This document shows positions 26,650-36,921 of a stretch of DNA of 64,000 nucleotides, one piece after another. The stretch's first letter is position 1. Each line of letters opens with the position of its first letter. This DNA is from Hyphomicrobiales bacterium (lineage in GTDB: Bacteria > Pseudomonadota > Alphaproteobacteria > Rhizobiales > Xanthobacteraceae), in contig JADJPN010000002.1 in NCBI GenBank assembly GCA_016713235.1, positions 248,001-312,000 on the forward strand. The letters run 5' to 3'. The notes under the pieces were generated by a model. The model saw only the letters and a list, made by a program, of their open reading frames with translations. It was not told the DNA's origin and did no database searches. The position numbers were made by a program, and so were the translations under genes.

Positions 26650-26798
26650 TTCCTTTGCCGCCTCCAGTAGTGTCTCTGTTTCCTTCGGATAAGGGTCTTA
26701 AAAGTGCTGCCGCTAGTCAACTGTGGTCGATACGGGTGATTGTTGGTGCAGTGCGAAAAAGAAATCGTATAACCGCTTAGCCGGATCGACAGGATTGA

Positions 26799-27660
26799 AT
26801 GAAGCGGGTGTGGATCGTTGCTCTTGTTTCGCTGCTGGTTTTGGCGGCGTTCGCCGTCTGGCCCGGATTTGTTTTAAATGCCGCTTCCTGGGGCGGGGAT
26901 GTCGTGGCCGAACGCGACATTCCTTTTGGTAAAGACGCGGCTCAAGCTCGATGTCTATCGGCCTGCCAAAGTGGACGGCGCTTCGCCGGTGGTCGTCTTT
27001 TTCTATGGGGGCTCGTGGCAGCACGGCGATAAGTCGATCTATCGCTTCATAGGGGCGGCGCTTGCGCGCGCAGGGATCGTCGTCGTCATTCCGGACTACC
27101 GGCTTTATCCGCCCGCGATCTATCCGGATTTCCTGCGCGACTCCGCGCTTGCGGTTCGCTGGGCAAAGGACAACGCGGCGCGTTTCGGCGGCGATGCTTT
27201 GACGCTCTTTCTCGCCGGACATTCGGCTGGCGCTTACAACGCTATTTCGCTCGCGACGGACCGCCGCTGGTTGGCGGAGGTCAGGCTCGACCCCAAAGCC
27301 GACCTGTCGGGTGCAATCGGCATTGCGGGGCCCTATGACTTCCTGCCGCTTCAGGACGAGCAGTTGAAGATCATTTTCGGGCCGGAGGCCGAACGGCCGA
27401 AGACCCAACCCATCCACTATGTAAATGGCGACGAGCCACCGCTGCTTCTGCTCCGGCCCGCGCATGACACTGTCGTCGATCCGGGTAACTCCGAGCGGTT
27501 AGCCATGAGGGTGGAGCAGAAAAATGGCAAGGCGATACTGAAGACGTACAATCGTGTCGGACATCTTTCCATTCTTGGGACAATTTCGCCGCTGCTTTCT
27601 TTTCTCGCGCCAACGCGTTCCGATCTCGTTGCTTTCATCCGCGAGAACAGTGTGAGATAG
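26799..27660 (+). CDS. Alpha/beta hydrolase, esterase/lipase type (frameshifted)
   Basis: A membrane-anchored or secreted esterase of about 286 residues. The N-terminus (MKRVWIVALVSLLVLAAFAV) is a hydrophobic signal or anchor. After the frame break the body reads LKLDVYRPA, then the oxyanion motif FFYGGSWQHGD (an HGGxW variant), the nucleophile elbow GHSAGAYNAI, the acid in RPAHDTVVDPGN and the histidine in NRVGHLSILG. The frame changes near 26939-26940 (GACGCGGCTC); dropping one G gives GKDALKLDVYRPA. Homology is to the carboxylesterase family with GHSAG. Substrate unknown. Confidence 0.8.
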
Positions 27661-27716
27661 CGCGGGCAGCGGGTTCGGTTTATTGTCGGCGCGACGTTCG
27701 AAAAGAGTACAAGTTC

Positions 27717-28499
27717 ATGTTGTCCAAATCCGACCGCGGCAAGGCCGCCGCCATTCTGATCGAAGCGGAGCGCACCAAGAAACAGGGCAAGCAGCTTTCC
27801 GTTACCTTCCCGAAGATCGACATCGAAGACGCCTATGCGATCCAGCAGGAAGTGACGAAATCGAAGCTGAAAGCGGGCCGCAAGGTCATCGGGCACAAGA
27901 TCGGACTCACCTCGAAGGCGATGCAGCAGTCGCTCGGCATCAACGAGCCGGACTACGGGCATCTCTTCGACGATATGCTGGTCGCAGACGGCGCGAAACT
28001 GCCGCACGAGAATTATTGCGTGCCGCGCATCGAGGTGGAGCTTGCTTTCGTGCTCGGCAAGCCCCTCAAGGGTCCGGGCATCGACCTATTCGACGTGCTG
28101 CGCGCTACCGAATATGTCGTGCCGTCGCTGGAGATCATCGACGCGCGGCTCGTCAACCCACGGAAAATTTTCGATACCGTCGCCGACAATGGCGCGGCCG
28201 CCGGTATCGTGATCGGCGGACAAGTGATGAGGCCGGATGATTTCGATCTGCGTTGGGCTGGCGCGATCCTCTACAAGAACTCCGAGATCGAAGAGACGGG
28301 CCTCGCGGCAGGCGTGCTCGGTCATCCCGCGCTTGGCATTGCGTGGCTTGCAAATAAACTCGGGCCTCGCGGTATCACGCTGAAGCCCGGCCACATTCTG
28401 TTGTCAGGATCGTTCACGCGGCCGGTGCACGCGGCGAAGGGTGACACGATCCACGCCGACTTTGGCCCGCTCGGCGGGTTAGCCGTTCAGTTCGTTTAA
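27717..28499 (+). CDS. 2-oxohepta-3-ene-1,7-dioate hydratase HpaH-like
   Basis: A 260-residue hydratase/decarboxylase of the MhpD/HpaH (FAH-like) family. It has GHKIGLTSKAMQQSLGI, YGHLFDDMLV, the metal-binding acids in VPRIEVELAFVLGK, and GHPALGIAWLANKLG. The length and YGHLFDDM segment match HpaH (HpcG), which hydrates 2-oxohept-3-ene-1,7-dioate in homoprotocatechuate meta-cleavage; 2-oxopent-4-enoate hydratase (MhpD) is the close alternative. No other homoprotocatechuate gene is in the window. It lies 14 bases upstream of coxG and is probably co-transcribed with the molybdenum hydroxylase operon. Confidence 0.82.
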   Translation: MLSKSDRGKAAAILIEAERTKKQGKQLSVTFPKIDIEDAYAIQQEVTKSKLKAGRKVIGHKIGLTSKAMQQSLGINEPDYGHLFDDMLVADGAKLPHENYCVPRIEVELAFVLGKPLKGPGIDLFDVLRATEYVVPSLEIIDARLVNPRKIFDTVADNGAAAGIVIGGQVMRPDDFDLRWAGAILYKNSEIEETGLAAGVLGHPALGIAWLANKLGPRGITLKPGHILLSGSFTRPVHAAKGDTIHADFGPLGGLAVQFV

Positions 28500-28513
28500 G
28501 ATAGGAAGAAACA

Positions 28514-28967
28514 ATGGCTCTTGAAATGGCTGGCGAATACGAACTGCCGCAGAAGCGCGATGTCGTCTGGAAGGCGCTGAACGATCCCGGCAGTCCTCGA
28601 AAAGTGCATTCCCGGTTGCGAGACGCTCGAGAAAATCTCCGACACGGAGTTTCAGGCGACCGTGAAATTGTCGATTGGGCCGGTCAGTGCGCGCTTCAAG
28701 GGCAAGGTCAAACTTGAAGATATCGAGCCGCCCAACGGCTACAAGATCGTCGGCGAAGGTGAGGGCGGCGTCGCGGGCTTTGCAAAAGGGCAAGCCTCGG
28801 TTGCGCTCGCCGAAGAAGGCGAGGGCTGCAAGCTCTCGTACAAGGCGGAAGCGGCGACCGGCGGCAAGATCGCGCAACTCGGCCAGCGCCTGATTGCAGG
28901 CTCTGCGAAGAAGACCGCCGATCGCTTCTTCGAAAACTTTGTCGACGCGCTGCAGGATTACAAATAA
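28514..28967 (+). CDS. coxG: CoxG family SRPBCC protein (frameshifted)
   Basis: An SRPBCC-fold protein of about 150 residues of the CO dehydrogenase subunit G family, which tethers Cox-type hydroxylases to the membrane. The N-terminus MALEMAGEYELPQKRDVVWK is followed, after the break, by CIPGCETLEKISDTEFQ, then KLSIGPVSARFKGKVKLEDI and LGQRLIAGSAKKTADRFF. The shift is near 28589-28590 (CCCGGCAG); removing one G gives DPAVLEKCIPGCE, as expected for the family. It starts the coxG-S-L-M-D-E series, 14 bases after the hydratase. Confidence 0.82.
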
Positions 28968-29133
28968 TTGACGGCACTTCTGTAATGCCAGCGAGTGCTT
29001 GACCGCTACTCTGGAAACGGCCCAAACTCGAATTTTAAAAAAGAGAAGAAACGCGATCTCGGTTGTGTAAACAGCCGATCGCTGATTGACCGAGGGGCCT
29101 CTAGAGTTTCTTCCGCTTTGGGAGGTGCGCCCG

Positions 29134-29631
<498 letters not shown>

Positions 29632-29662
29632 TACAAAAACGCATAGGGATCTGGAGGACGTT

Positions 29663-32030
29663 ATGAGCGCGACAGGAATTGGCGCCGCAGTACGCCGCAA
29701 GGAAGACCAACGCTTCATCACCGGAACGGGCAACTACACTTCGGACATTTCGCGGCCCGGCGAAGTGCGCGCCTATTTCGTGCGCTCGCCGCATGCCCAC
29801 GCGACCATCAAGAAGGTCGACACAAAAGCTGCCGAAAAAATGCCCGGCGTGGTCGCGGTGCTCACGGGCGCCGACCTCGCGGGCGACAAGATCGGCGGGC
29901 TGATTTGCGGCTGGGCGGTCTCTTCGAAGGATGGCTCGCCGATGAAGGCCGGCGCGCATCCGGCGATTGCCGTCGACAAGGTGCGCTGCGTCGGCGATCA
30001 GGTCGCGCTCGTGCTGGCCGAAACGCTCGGCCAGGCGCGCGACGCCGCCGAGAAGGTGAAAGTCGAATACGGTGTGTTGCCTTCGGTGGTCGATCCGGCG
30101 AAGACGCAGGCATCCGGCGCGCCGCAGATTCATGACGTTGCGCCGAACAACACGATTTACGATTGGCACCTTGGCGACAAGGCTGCGACTGACGCCGCCT
30201 TCGCTTCGGCCAAGCACGTCACCAAGCTCGACATCGTCAACAACCGGCTGGTGCCCAATGCGATGGAGCCGCGCGCGGCGATCGCGGAATACGATCAGGG
30301 CAACGACAGCCTCACACTCTGGAATACGAGCCAGAACCCGCACGTCGCGCGGCTCGTGATCTCGGCGTTCATCGGCATGGCACCGGAGCACAAGCTTCGC
30401 GTGATCGCGCCGGATGTCGGCGGCGGCTTCGGTTCGAAGATTTTCATTTATCCTGAGGAGGTCGTCGCGCTCTGGGCTTGCGCGGCGCGTGAAGCGGCCG
30501 GTGAAATGGGTCTCGGACCGTTCGGAGGCCTTTCTCACCGATGCGCATGGCCGCGATCACGTCACGCATGCGGAGCTTGCGACCGACGCCAACCATAAGA
30601 TCACGGGTCTGCGCGTAAAGACGATCGCAAATCTCGGCGCTTATATGTCGACCTTCTCGTCGTCGGTGCCGACCTATCTCTACGCGACGCTGCTCTCGGG
30701 CCAGTACGCGATCCCCGCGATCTATGCGGAGGTCGATGCGGTCTACACCAACACTGCGCCGGTGGATGCCTATCGCGGCGCGGGCCGCCCGGAAGCGACT
30801 TTCGTGGTGGAGCGGCTCGTCGAAGTGGCGGCACGCGAACTTGGGCTCGATCCAGCCGAGTTTCGCCGGAAGAACTTCGTGAAGAGCTTCCCGCATCAGA
30901 CGCCGGTCATCATGACCTACGACGCCGGCGACTACGATGCGTCGATGACCAAAGCGATGGAAATCATCGACTACAAGAACTTTGCCAAACGCAAGGCGGA
31001 CTCCGAGCGGAACGGCAAGCTTCGCGGCATCGGCTTTTCGACCTACATCGAAGCGTGCGGTATCGCGCCTTCGCAGGCAGTCGGCTCGCTCGGTGCCGGC
31101 GTCGGCCTCTGGGAGTCGGCGGAAGTGCGCGTGAACCCGACTGGCTCCGGCGAAGTTCTCACCGGCTCGCACAGCCACGGGCAGGGGCACGAGACCACGT
31201 TCGCGCAGCTTGTGTCGGACCGGCTCGGCGTGCCGATCGAAACCGTCAGCGTCGTCCATGGCGACACCGACAAGGTGCAGTTCTGCATGGGCACCTACGG
31301 CTCGCGCTCCGGCGCGGTCGGCATGTCGGCCATCTCAAAAGCGCTCGACAAGATCGAGGTCAAAGCGAAGAAGGTCGCAGGCTTCCTGATGGAAGCCTCC
31401 GCCGACGACATCGAGTTCAAGGACGGCAAGTTCACCGTCAAGGGCACCGACAAGTCGGCGGCTTGGGGCGACGTTACGCTGCATGCGTATATCGCGCACA
31501 AGTTCTCCGGGCAGGATCTGGAGCCGGGCCTGAAGGAAGGCGCGTTCTACGATCCGACCAACTTCACGTTCCCGGCGGGCTGCCACATCGCCGAGGTCGA
31601 GATCGATCCCGAGACCGGCAAGACCACGATCGCGAACTGGGTGGCGGTGGACGACTTCGGCATCATCATCAATCCGATGATCGTCGAAGGCCAGGTGCAT
31701 GGCGGCATCGCGCAGGGCGTCGGCCAGGCGATGCTCGAGGGCGCGTCCTACAGTTCCGATGGCCAGCTCGTCTCTGGTTCGTTCATGGATTACGCCATGC
31801 CGCGCGCGGACGATCTGCCGAGCTTCAAGGTGGACACGACGGTTACGAGGTGTCCGTCCAATCCGCTCGGCATCAAGGGTTGCGGCGAGGCCGGCGCAAT
31901 CGCTTCGCCGGTCGCGCTGATCAACGCCATCACCAATGCCGTCGGACACGAAAACGTGCCGATGCCCGCGACGCCCAGCACGGTCTGGAAGGCCGCGCAG
32001 GGCGCAGCCATGAAACGCGCAGCGGAATAA
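29663..32030 (+). CDS. coxL: Form II CoxL-like molybdopterin large subunit (frameshifted)
   Basis: A molybdenum-binding subunit of about 788 residues. Recognisable pieces are AAVRRKEDQRFITGTGNY, RSPHAHATIKKVD, VGGGFGSKIFIYPEE, PVKWVSDRSEAFLTDAHGRD, and the active-site loop VDAYRGAGRPEATFVVE. AYRGAGR defines form II, whereas true CO dehydrogenases (form I) carry AYxCSFR with the Cu-binding cysteine. C-terminal NPLGIKGCGEAGAIASP carries the conserved glutamate (GEAGA). The frame breaks near 30485-30490 (TGCGCGGCGCG); removing one G joins LWACA to RVKRPVKW. The true substrate is probably an organic aldehyde or N-heteroaromatic. Confidence 0.85.
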
Positions 32031-32042
32031 GGGAGAGCACAG

Positions 32043-32842
32043 ATGTACGCATTCACTTACGAGCGTCCCAAGAGCGTCGATGCCGCCGTCAAGCTTCTGA
32101 AGAAGGCGGACGACGGGAAGCTGCTGGCGGGCGGGCAGACGCTGCTCCCGGCGATGAAGCTGCGGTTGGCCAGCCCAAGCACGATTGTCGATCTTTCGGG
32201 TCTCAAAGGCCTCTCCGGCATCAAGGCGAGCAGCAAGGCTGTCACCATCGGTGCGCTCACAAGGCATGTCGAGGTGATGAACTCTCCTCATGTGCAGAAG
32301 GCGATCCCTGCGCTTGCGCATCTCGCGTCGCTGATCGGCGATCCGGCGGTACGCAATCGCGGGACCATCGGCGGCTCGCTCGCCAACAACGATCCTTCCG
32401 CCGACTATCCGGCGGCGGCGCTTGGGCTTGGTGCCACGATCAAGACCAACAAGCGCGAGATCGAAGCCGATAAATTCTTCAAGGGTCTGTTCGAGACGGC
32501 GCTCGCGGGCGACGAGATCATCGAGTCGGTGAGCTTCCCGGTGCCGGACAAGGCGGGCTACGAGAAATTCCGATCCGGCCTCGCGCTTTGCGCTGGTCGG
32601 TCGGCGTATTCGTCTCGAAAAGCAAAGGCGGCGCTCGCGTCGCGGTGACTGGTGCCGGCGAAGGCGGCGTGTTCCGCGTGAAGGAAATGGAAGCGGCGCT
32701 GGCCAAGGACTGGTCGGCGAAAGCCATCGAAGGCATCAAGGTGCCGCCGAAAGGCATGATCGCGGATCTCCACGGCACGGCTGAGTATCGTGCACATCTG
32801 ATCGGCGTGATGGCGCGTCGCGCGGTTGCGGCAGCGAAGTAA
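32043..32842 (+). CDS. coxM: FAD-binding medium subunit CoxM (frameshifted)
   Basis: The FAD subunit, about 266 residues. It starts MYAFTYERPKSVDAAVKLL and has LLAGGQTLLPAMKLR, IGALTRHVEVMNSP, and the FAD motif VRNRGTIGGSLANNDPSADYP. Three reading frames are used between about 32573 and 32600: the family sequence PASRFALVG is readable at 32575-32601 in the third frame, then VGVFVSKSKGGARVAV resumes in the second. At least two single-base errors are implied. It completes the S-L-M order typical of form II operons (form I uses M-S-L). It passes electrons from the iron-sulfur subunit to an external acceptor. Confidence 0.83.
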
Positions 32843-32850
32843 GCAAGCTC

Positions 32851-32941
32851 GCCTCATCCTTCGAGACGCCGGCCACCTCGTCCTGAGGAGGCAGCGAAGC
32901 TGCCGTCTCGAAGGACGGTGGCAGGCTCCTCAGGATGAGGC
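32851..32941. repeat. Palindromic intergenic repeat, CCTCATCC family
   Basis: Outer arms GCCTCATCC (32851-32859) and GGATGAGGC (32933-32941), then TTCGAGACG (32860-32868) and CGTCTCGAA (32904-32912), and a central hairpin GGCAGC (32890-32895) / GCTGCC (32899-32904). It fills the space between coxM and coxD. A 16-base piece of its right arm recurs at 47443-47458. Similar mobile palindromes are common in alphaproteobacteria. Confidence 0.65.
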
Positions 32942-32952
32942 TAGTTTTGTGT

Positions 32953-33867
32953 ATGGCTGACCTACCAAAATCCATCGACGAAACGATCAAGCTCCTCTCC
33001 GGCGGCGCTTATGTTGCGGATCGCGCGCTTTCGACGGTCGTCTTTCTCGCGCTTCGAATGGGCCGCCCGCTGTTCCTCGAAGGCGAGGCGGGTGTCGGCA
33101 AGACCGAAGTAGCGAAAGTTTTGGCCGCCGCGCTTGGGCGCAGGCTGGTGCGGCTGCAATGCTACGAGGGGCTCGATTCCGCATCCGCGCTTTACGAGTG
33201 GAATCACGCGGCGCAGATGATCGCGATCCGCGTCGCTGAAGCCGAAGGCACCGCCAGCCGCGAAAAGCTTTCCGAAGACGTCTTCTCCGAGCGCTATCTG
33301 ATCCGTCGTCCGTTGCTGGACGCGCTTTCGCCCGATCCAGCGGGTGCGCCAGTGCTTTTGATCGACGAACTCGACCGCGCGGACGAAGCCTTCGAGGCAT
33401 TCCTTCTGGAAGTGCTCGCGGATTTTCAGGTCACGATCCCCGAATTCGGAACCATCAAGGCCGAGACGCCGCCGATCGTAATCGTCACTTCGAATCGCAC
33501 GCGCGAGATTCATGACGCCTTGAAGCGTCGCTGTCTTTATCACTGGATCGATTACCCCGATCTTTCACGCGAGCTTGCGATCGTGAAAGCCAAAGTGCCG
33601 AACGCACCCGAGCGGCTTTCGCGCGAGATCGTCGCCTTCGTGCAGCAGCTTCGGAAAGAAGACCTGTTCAAGTCGCCGGGCACCGCCGAAACGCTCGACT
33701 GGGCGTCAGCACTGGTCGAACTCGACGCACAGGTATTAGACCCCAACCTGATCGGGGATACGCTCGGCGTCGTGCTGAAGTATCAGGATGATGTCGAGCG
33801 CTTTAACGCGAAGAAGATCGATACCGTTCTTTCCGCCTCGCGCGAGGGGCTGAAAGCCGCGGGATGA
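32953..33867 (+). CDS. coxD: AAA+ ATPase, MoxR/CoxD family
   Basis: A 304-residue MoxR-type AAA+ ATPase. Walker A is EGEAGVGKTEVAKVLA near residue 40; Walker B is VLLIDELDRADEAFEAFLLE; sensor 1 is IVIVTSNRTREIHDALKRRC. CoxD proteins insert or sulfurate the metal centre of CO dehydrogenase together with CoxE. ATG 32953 gives MADLPKSIDETIKLL; a start at 32935 lies inside the repeat and is less likely. It overlaps coxE by 4 bases. Although its partner hydroxylase is form II, D and E are retained. Confidence 0.87.
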   Translation: MADLPKSIDETIKLLSGGAYVADRALSTVVFLALRMGRPLFLEGEAGVGKTEVAKVLAAALGRRLVRLQCYEGLDSASALYEWNHAAQMIAIRVAEAEGTASREKLSEDVFSERYLIRRPLLDALSPDPAGAPVLLIDELDRADEAFEAFLLEVLADFQVTIPEFGTIKAETPPIVIVTSNRTREIHDALKRRCLYHWIDYPDLSRELAIVKAKVPNAPERLSREIVAFVQQLRKEDLFKSPGTAETLDWASALVELDAQVLDPNLIGDTLGVVLKYQDDVERFNAKKIDTVLSASREGLKAAG

Positions 33868-35057
33868 AGGCCGAGGGCCAACTCTTCCAGCGCCTGATCG
33901 CTTTTGCGCGGCTGTTGCGGCGCGCGGGCATCCCGATCGGGCCGGGTGCGGTGATCGACGCGCTGCAAGCGGTCGAGACCGGCGGCATCGGCACGCGTTC
34001 CGATTTCTACTGGACGCTGCACGCAGTGCTGATCAAGCGGCACGAGCATCATGCGATTTTCCACGAGGCTTTCCACCGCTTCTGGCGGCGCGACCAGATC
34101 GAGCGCGTGCTCGCCGAAATGCTTCCCGTGACGCGTACTGACGGCGTGAAAAGCCGGGTGGCGCAGCGGCGCGTCGAGGAGGCGCTGGGTTTACAAAAAC
34201 GCGCGGCAAAGCCGCCGAAGCAGCAGGACACGGTATTCGACATGCGCGGCACGATTTCCGACGCTGAAATTCTGCGGCGGAAGGATTTTGCGCAAATGTC
34301 GGCGGCGGAACTGGAAGAAGCGAGGCGTTTGATTTCGGCGATCAGGATGCCGGACGACGAAGTGACGACGCGGCGCTTTTCGTCTTCGCTGCGCGGACGG
34401 ATCGATCTTGCAAGAACTTTGCGCGCAAGCGTGCGTTCCGGCGGCGACCTGATCGAACTTCGTTTCAAGGCGCCGCGCAGGAAGAAGCCGCCGCTGGTCG
34501 CGCTCGTCGATATTTCTGGCTCGATGAGCGACTATTCGCGGCCGTTGCTGCAATTCTTCCACATGCTCACGATGAAGCGGCACAACGTCTCGACGTTTCT
34601 GTTCGGCACGCGGCTCACAAACGTCACCCGCGCGCTGAAAACCCGCGACGCCGACGATGCGCTCGCGCTTTGCTCTGCCGGGGTTTCCGATTGGGCCGGC
34701 GGCACGCGGATCGCGCAGGCGCTGGAAGAGTTCAATAAGCGCTGGTCGCGCCGCGTGCTGGGGCAGGGCGCGACCGTTTTGCTTGTCACCGACGGGCTGG
34801 AGCGCGAGGGCGGCGGCGAGTTGAAGCGCGAAATCGACCGGCTGCATCGCTCCTGCCGCAAGCTGATCTGGCTCAATCCATTGTTGCGCTTCGAAGCTTT
34901 CGAAGCCAAAGCCGTGGGCATTCGCACGATCCTGCCGCATGTCGACGAATTGCGGCCGGTACACGATCTCTCCAGTCTTGCTTCGCTCTGCGATGCCCTT
35001 ACGGAAACGCGGACTTCCCGCGCGCACGACCCGAAGCATTGGCTAGGCGCGGCCTGA
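33864..35057 (+). CDS. coxE: VWA domain protein, CoxE family
   Basis: A 397-residue CoxE-type protein. The VWA metal-binding (MIDAS) site is DISGSMSDYSRPLL near residues 215-228, with a second threonine/aspartate element in LLVTDGLEREGGGELKRE. The N-terminal helical part includes MKAEGQLFQRLIAFARLLRR. In CO dehydrogenase it acts with the AAA ATPase CoxD in maturation of the Mo-Cu centre at the membrane. Start overlaps coxD by 4 bases. It ends the cox series; an acyl-CoA dehydrogenase follows after 30 bases. Confidence 0.88.
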   Translation: MKAEGQLFQRLIAFARLLRRAGIPIGPGAVIDALQAVETGGIGTRSDFYWTLHAVLIKRHEHHAIFHEAFHRFWRRDQIERVLAEMLPVTRTDGVKSRVAQRRVEEALGLQKRAAKPPKQQDTVFDMRGTISDAEILRRKDFAQMSAAELEEARRLISAIRMPDDEVTTRRFSSSLRGRIDLARTLRASVRSGGDLIELRFKAPRRKKPPLVALVDISGSMSDYSRPLLQFFHMLTMKRHNVSTFLFGTRLTNVTRALKTRDADDALALCSAGVSDWAGGTRIAQALEEFNKRWSRRVLGQGATVLLVTDGLEREGGGELKREIDRLHRSCRKLIWLNPLLRFEAFEAKAVGIRTILPHVDELRPVHDLSSLASLCDALTETRTSRAHDPKHWLGAA

Positions 35058-35087
35058 TCGGGCATCATTGGCGTCGGGAGTGACGCC

Positions 35088-36227
35088 ATGAATGCAACCG
35101 CAGAATCCGAAGACCTGAGAATTTTCCGCGACAGCGCGCGGCGTTTCTTCGAACGCGAATGCGTGCCGCATGTCGAGCGCTGGGAGCGCGAAGGCATCGT
35201 CGATCGCGAAATCTGGAACAAGGCCGGTGCGGCGGGTCTGCTCTGCGCGATGATCCCGGACGAATACGGCGGCGCGGGTGGCAGCTTCGCTCATGAGAAA
35301 ATTCTGATCGAGGAACAGATACGCGCGGGTGTCGGCGGCTGGGGCAATGCCGTTCATAGCGGCATCGTCGCGCCCTATCTCCTCCACTACGGCTCGGAGG
35401 AGCAAAAGAAGAAATGGCTGCCGAAGCTCGCTTCGGGCGAACTCGTCGCTGCGATTGCCATGACCGAGCCGGGAACCGGCTCTGACCTTCAAGCCGTCAA
35501 GGCGACCGCGAAACTCGACGGTAATCAGTACGTGATCAACGGCCAGAAGACCTTCATCACCAACGGGCAGCATGCCGGGCTCGTCTGCGTGGTCGCGAAG
35601 ACCGATCCGAAGGAGGGGGCCAAGGGCGTCTCGCTGATCATGGTCGAGGTCGATGAGGCCGAAGGGTATCGCCGCGGCCGCAATCTGGAGAAGATCGGCC
35701 TGCATGCGCAGGATACTTCCGAGTTGTTTTTCGATGACGTGCGCGTGCCGACGGCGAATTTCTTGGGCGACCGCGAGGGGCTCGGCTTCATCCAGTTGAT
35801 GCAGCAGCTTCCGCAGGAGCGGCTGGTTATCGCGATTCAGGCCGTTGCCGCGATGGAGCGCGCGGTCGAGATCACGGTCGCTTATACGAAAGACCGCAAA
35901 GCCTTCGGCAAGCGGCTGCTCGATTTCCAGAACACGCGCTTCAAGCTTGCCGAATGCAAGACGGAAGCGACCGTCGCGCGCAGCTTCGTCGAACATTGCA
36001 CCGCGTTGCTTCTGGAAAAGAAACTCGATGTGCAGACCGCAGCCATGGCGAAGTGGTGGACGACGCAAAAGCAGTGCGAGATCGTGGACGAGTGCCTGCA
36101 ACTCTTCGGCGGCTACGGCTATATGAAAGAGTATCCGATTTCACGGATGTGGACGGATTCGCGCGTGCAGAAGATTTACGGCGGAACCAACGAGATCATG
36201 AAGGAATTGATCGGGCGCTCGCTTTAA
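35088..36227 (+). CDS. Acyl-CoA dehydrogenase
   Basis: A 379-residue acyl-CoA dehydrogenase in one frame, with FERECVPHVERWEREGIVDR at the N-terminus, AIAMTEPGTGSDLQAVKATA, KTFITNGQHAGLVCVVAKTD, and QLFGGYGYMKEYPISRMWTD; the catalytic loop is YGGTNEIMKELIGRSL. This matches the long-chain/AcdA type of alphaproteobacteria. It sits between coxE and a histidine phosphatase, and whether it is part of either unit is not clear. Electrons would go to ETF. Confidence 0.9.
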   Translation: MNATAESEDLRIFRDSARRFFERECVPHVERWEREGIVDREIWNKAGAAGLLCAMIPDEYGGAGGSFAHEKILIEEQIRAGVGGWGNAVHSGIVAPYLLHYGSEEQKKKWLPKLASGELVAAIAMTEPGTGSDLQAVKATAKLDGNQYVINGQKTFITNGQHAGLVCVVAKTDPKEGAKGVSLIMVEVDEAEGYRRGRNLEKIGLHAQDTSELFFDDVRVPTANFLGDREGLGFIQLMQQLPQERLVIAIQAVAAMERAVEITVAYTKDRKAFGKRLLDFQNTRFKLAECKTEATVARSFVEHCTALLLEKKLDVQTAAMAKWWTTQKQCEIVDECLQLFGGYGYMKEYPISRMWTDSRVQKIYGGTNEIMKELIGRSL

Positions 36228-36243
36228 GGCTAGAAGCTGCCTC

Positions 36244-36921
36244 ATGAATCAAGAATCTCCGCATGTCACGCGCTGGTGGTGGGTCCGCCATGCGCCTGTC
36301 CCCGATACCGTCAACATCTATGGTCAGAACGACGTCGATTCCGATACCAGCGACCGCAATGTATTCGATGCGCTGGCGCGTGAACTGCCGCGGGGTGCGG
36401 CCTGGTTCACGAGCAATCTGAAGCGCACGCACCAGACCGCGGAAGCCATCATCGACGCGATGATCGAGAAGGATATCGCGGCGGAGAACCGCGTGCCGGT
36501 CAGCGAATTCGCCGAGCAACATCTGGGCGAGTGGCAGGGACTGAACCGCGCGGAGTTCTTTGCGTCCCGTGCGCATCTTTCGCACCCGTTCTGGTTTGGG
36601 CCCGCAGCGGAGAAAGCGCCCGGCGGCGAAAGCTTCGATGATCTCTATGCGCGCGTCGCGCCCGCCATTGACCGGCTGAGCGGCGAGCACTTCGGGCGCG
36701 ATATCGTTGCGGTGACCCACGGCGGCACGATCAAGGCTGCGATCGGGCATGCGCTGAAGCTATCGACCGACGCGGCGCTCGCCTTCGCGATCGATAATTG
36801 TTCGATTACGCGGCTCGATCAGCTGGGCACGGGCGACGATTCGCTCTGGCGTGTCGCTTCGATCAATCATCGCCCCTGGACCGGAATGGAAGCGATCCGC
36901 GCGGCTTCGGTCATGGCGTAG
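36244..36921 (+). CDS. Histidine phosphatase family protein
   Basis: A 225-residue histidine phosphatase (phosphoglycerate mutase-like). The phosphohistidine motif is WWWVRHAPVPDTVNIYG near residue 12; the acid/base region is FAEQHLGEWQGLNRAEFF; the second histidine is in VAVTHGGTIKAAIGHAL. It dephosphorylates small metabolites or, in the CobC-like branch, alpha-ribazole phosphate; specificity is unclear. It is 16 bases after the acyl-CoA dehydrogenase and converges by 11 bases on the SnoaL-like gene. Confidence 0.85.
   Translation: MNQESPHVTRWWWVRHAPVPDTVNIYGQNDVDSDTSDRNVFDALARELPRGAAWFTSNLKRTHQTAEAIIDAMIEKDIAAENRVPVSEFAEQHLGEWQGLNRAEFFASRAHLSHPFWFGPAAEKAPGGESFDDLYARVAPAIDRLSGEHFGRDIVAVTHGGTIKAAIGHALKLSTDAALAFAIDNCSITRLDQLGTGDDSLWRVASINHRPWTGMEAIRAASVMA

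Noticed and set aside
28968..29133. Possible riboswitch or small gene before coxS
   Set aside because: The 166-base gap has short weak inverted repeats only and no conserved riboswitch core or convincing start and ribosome-binding site before 29134.
29663..32030. True aerobic CO dehydrogenase large subunit
   Set aside because: The active-site loop is AYRGAGR (form II), not AYxCSFR with the copper-binding cysteine.
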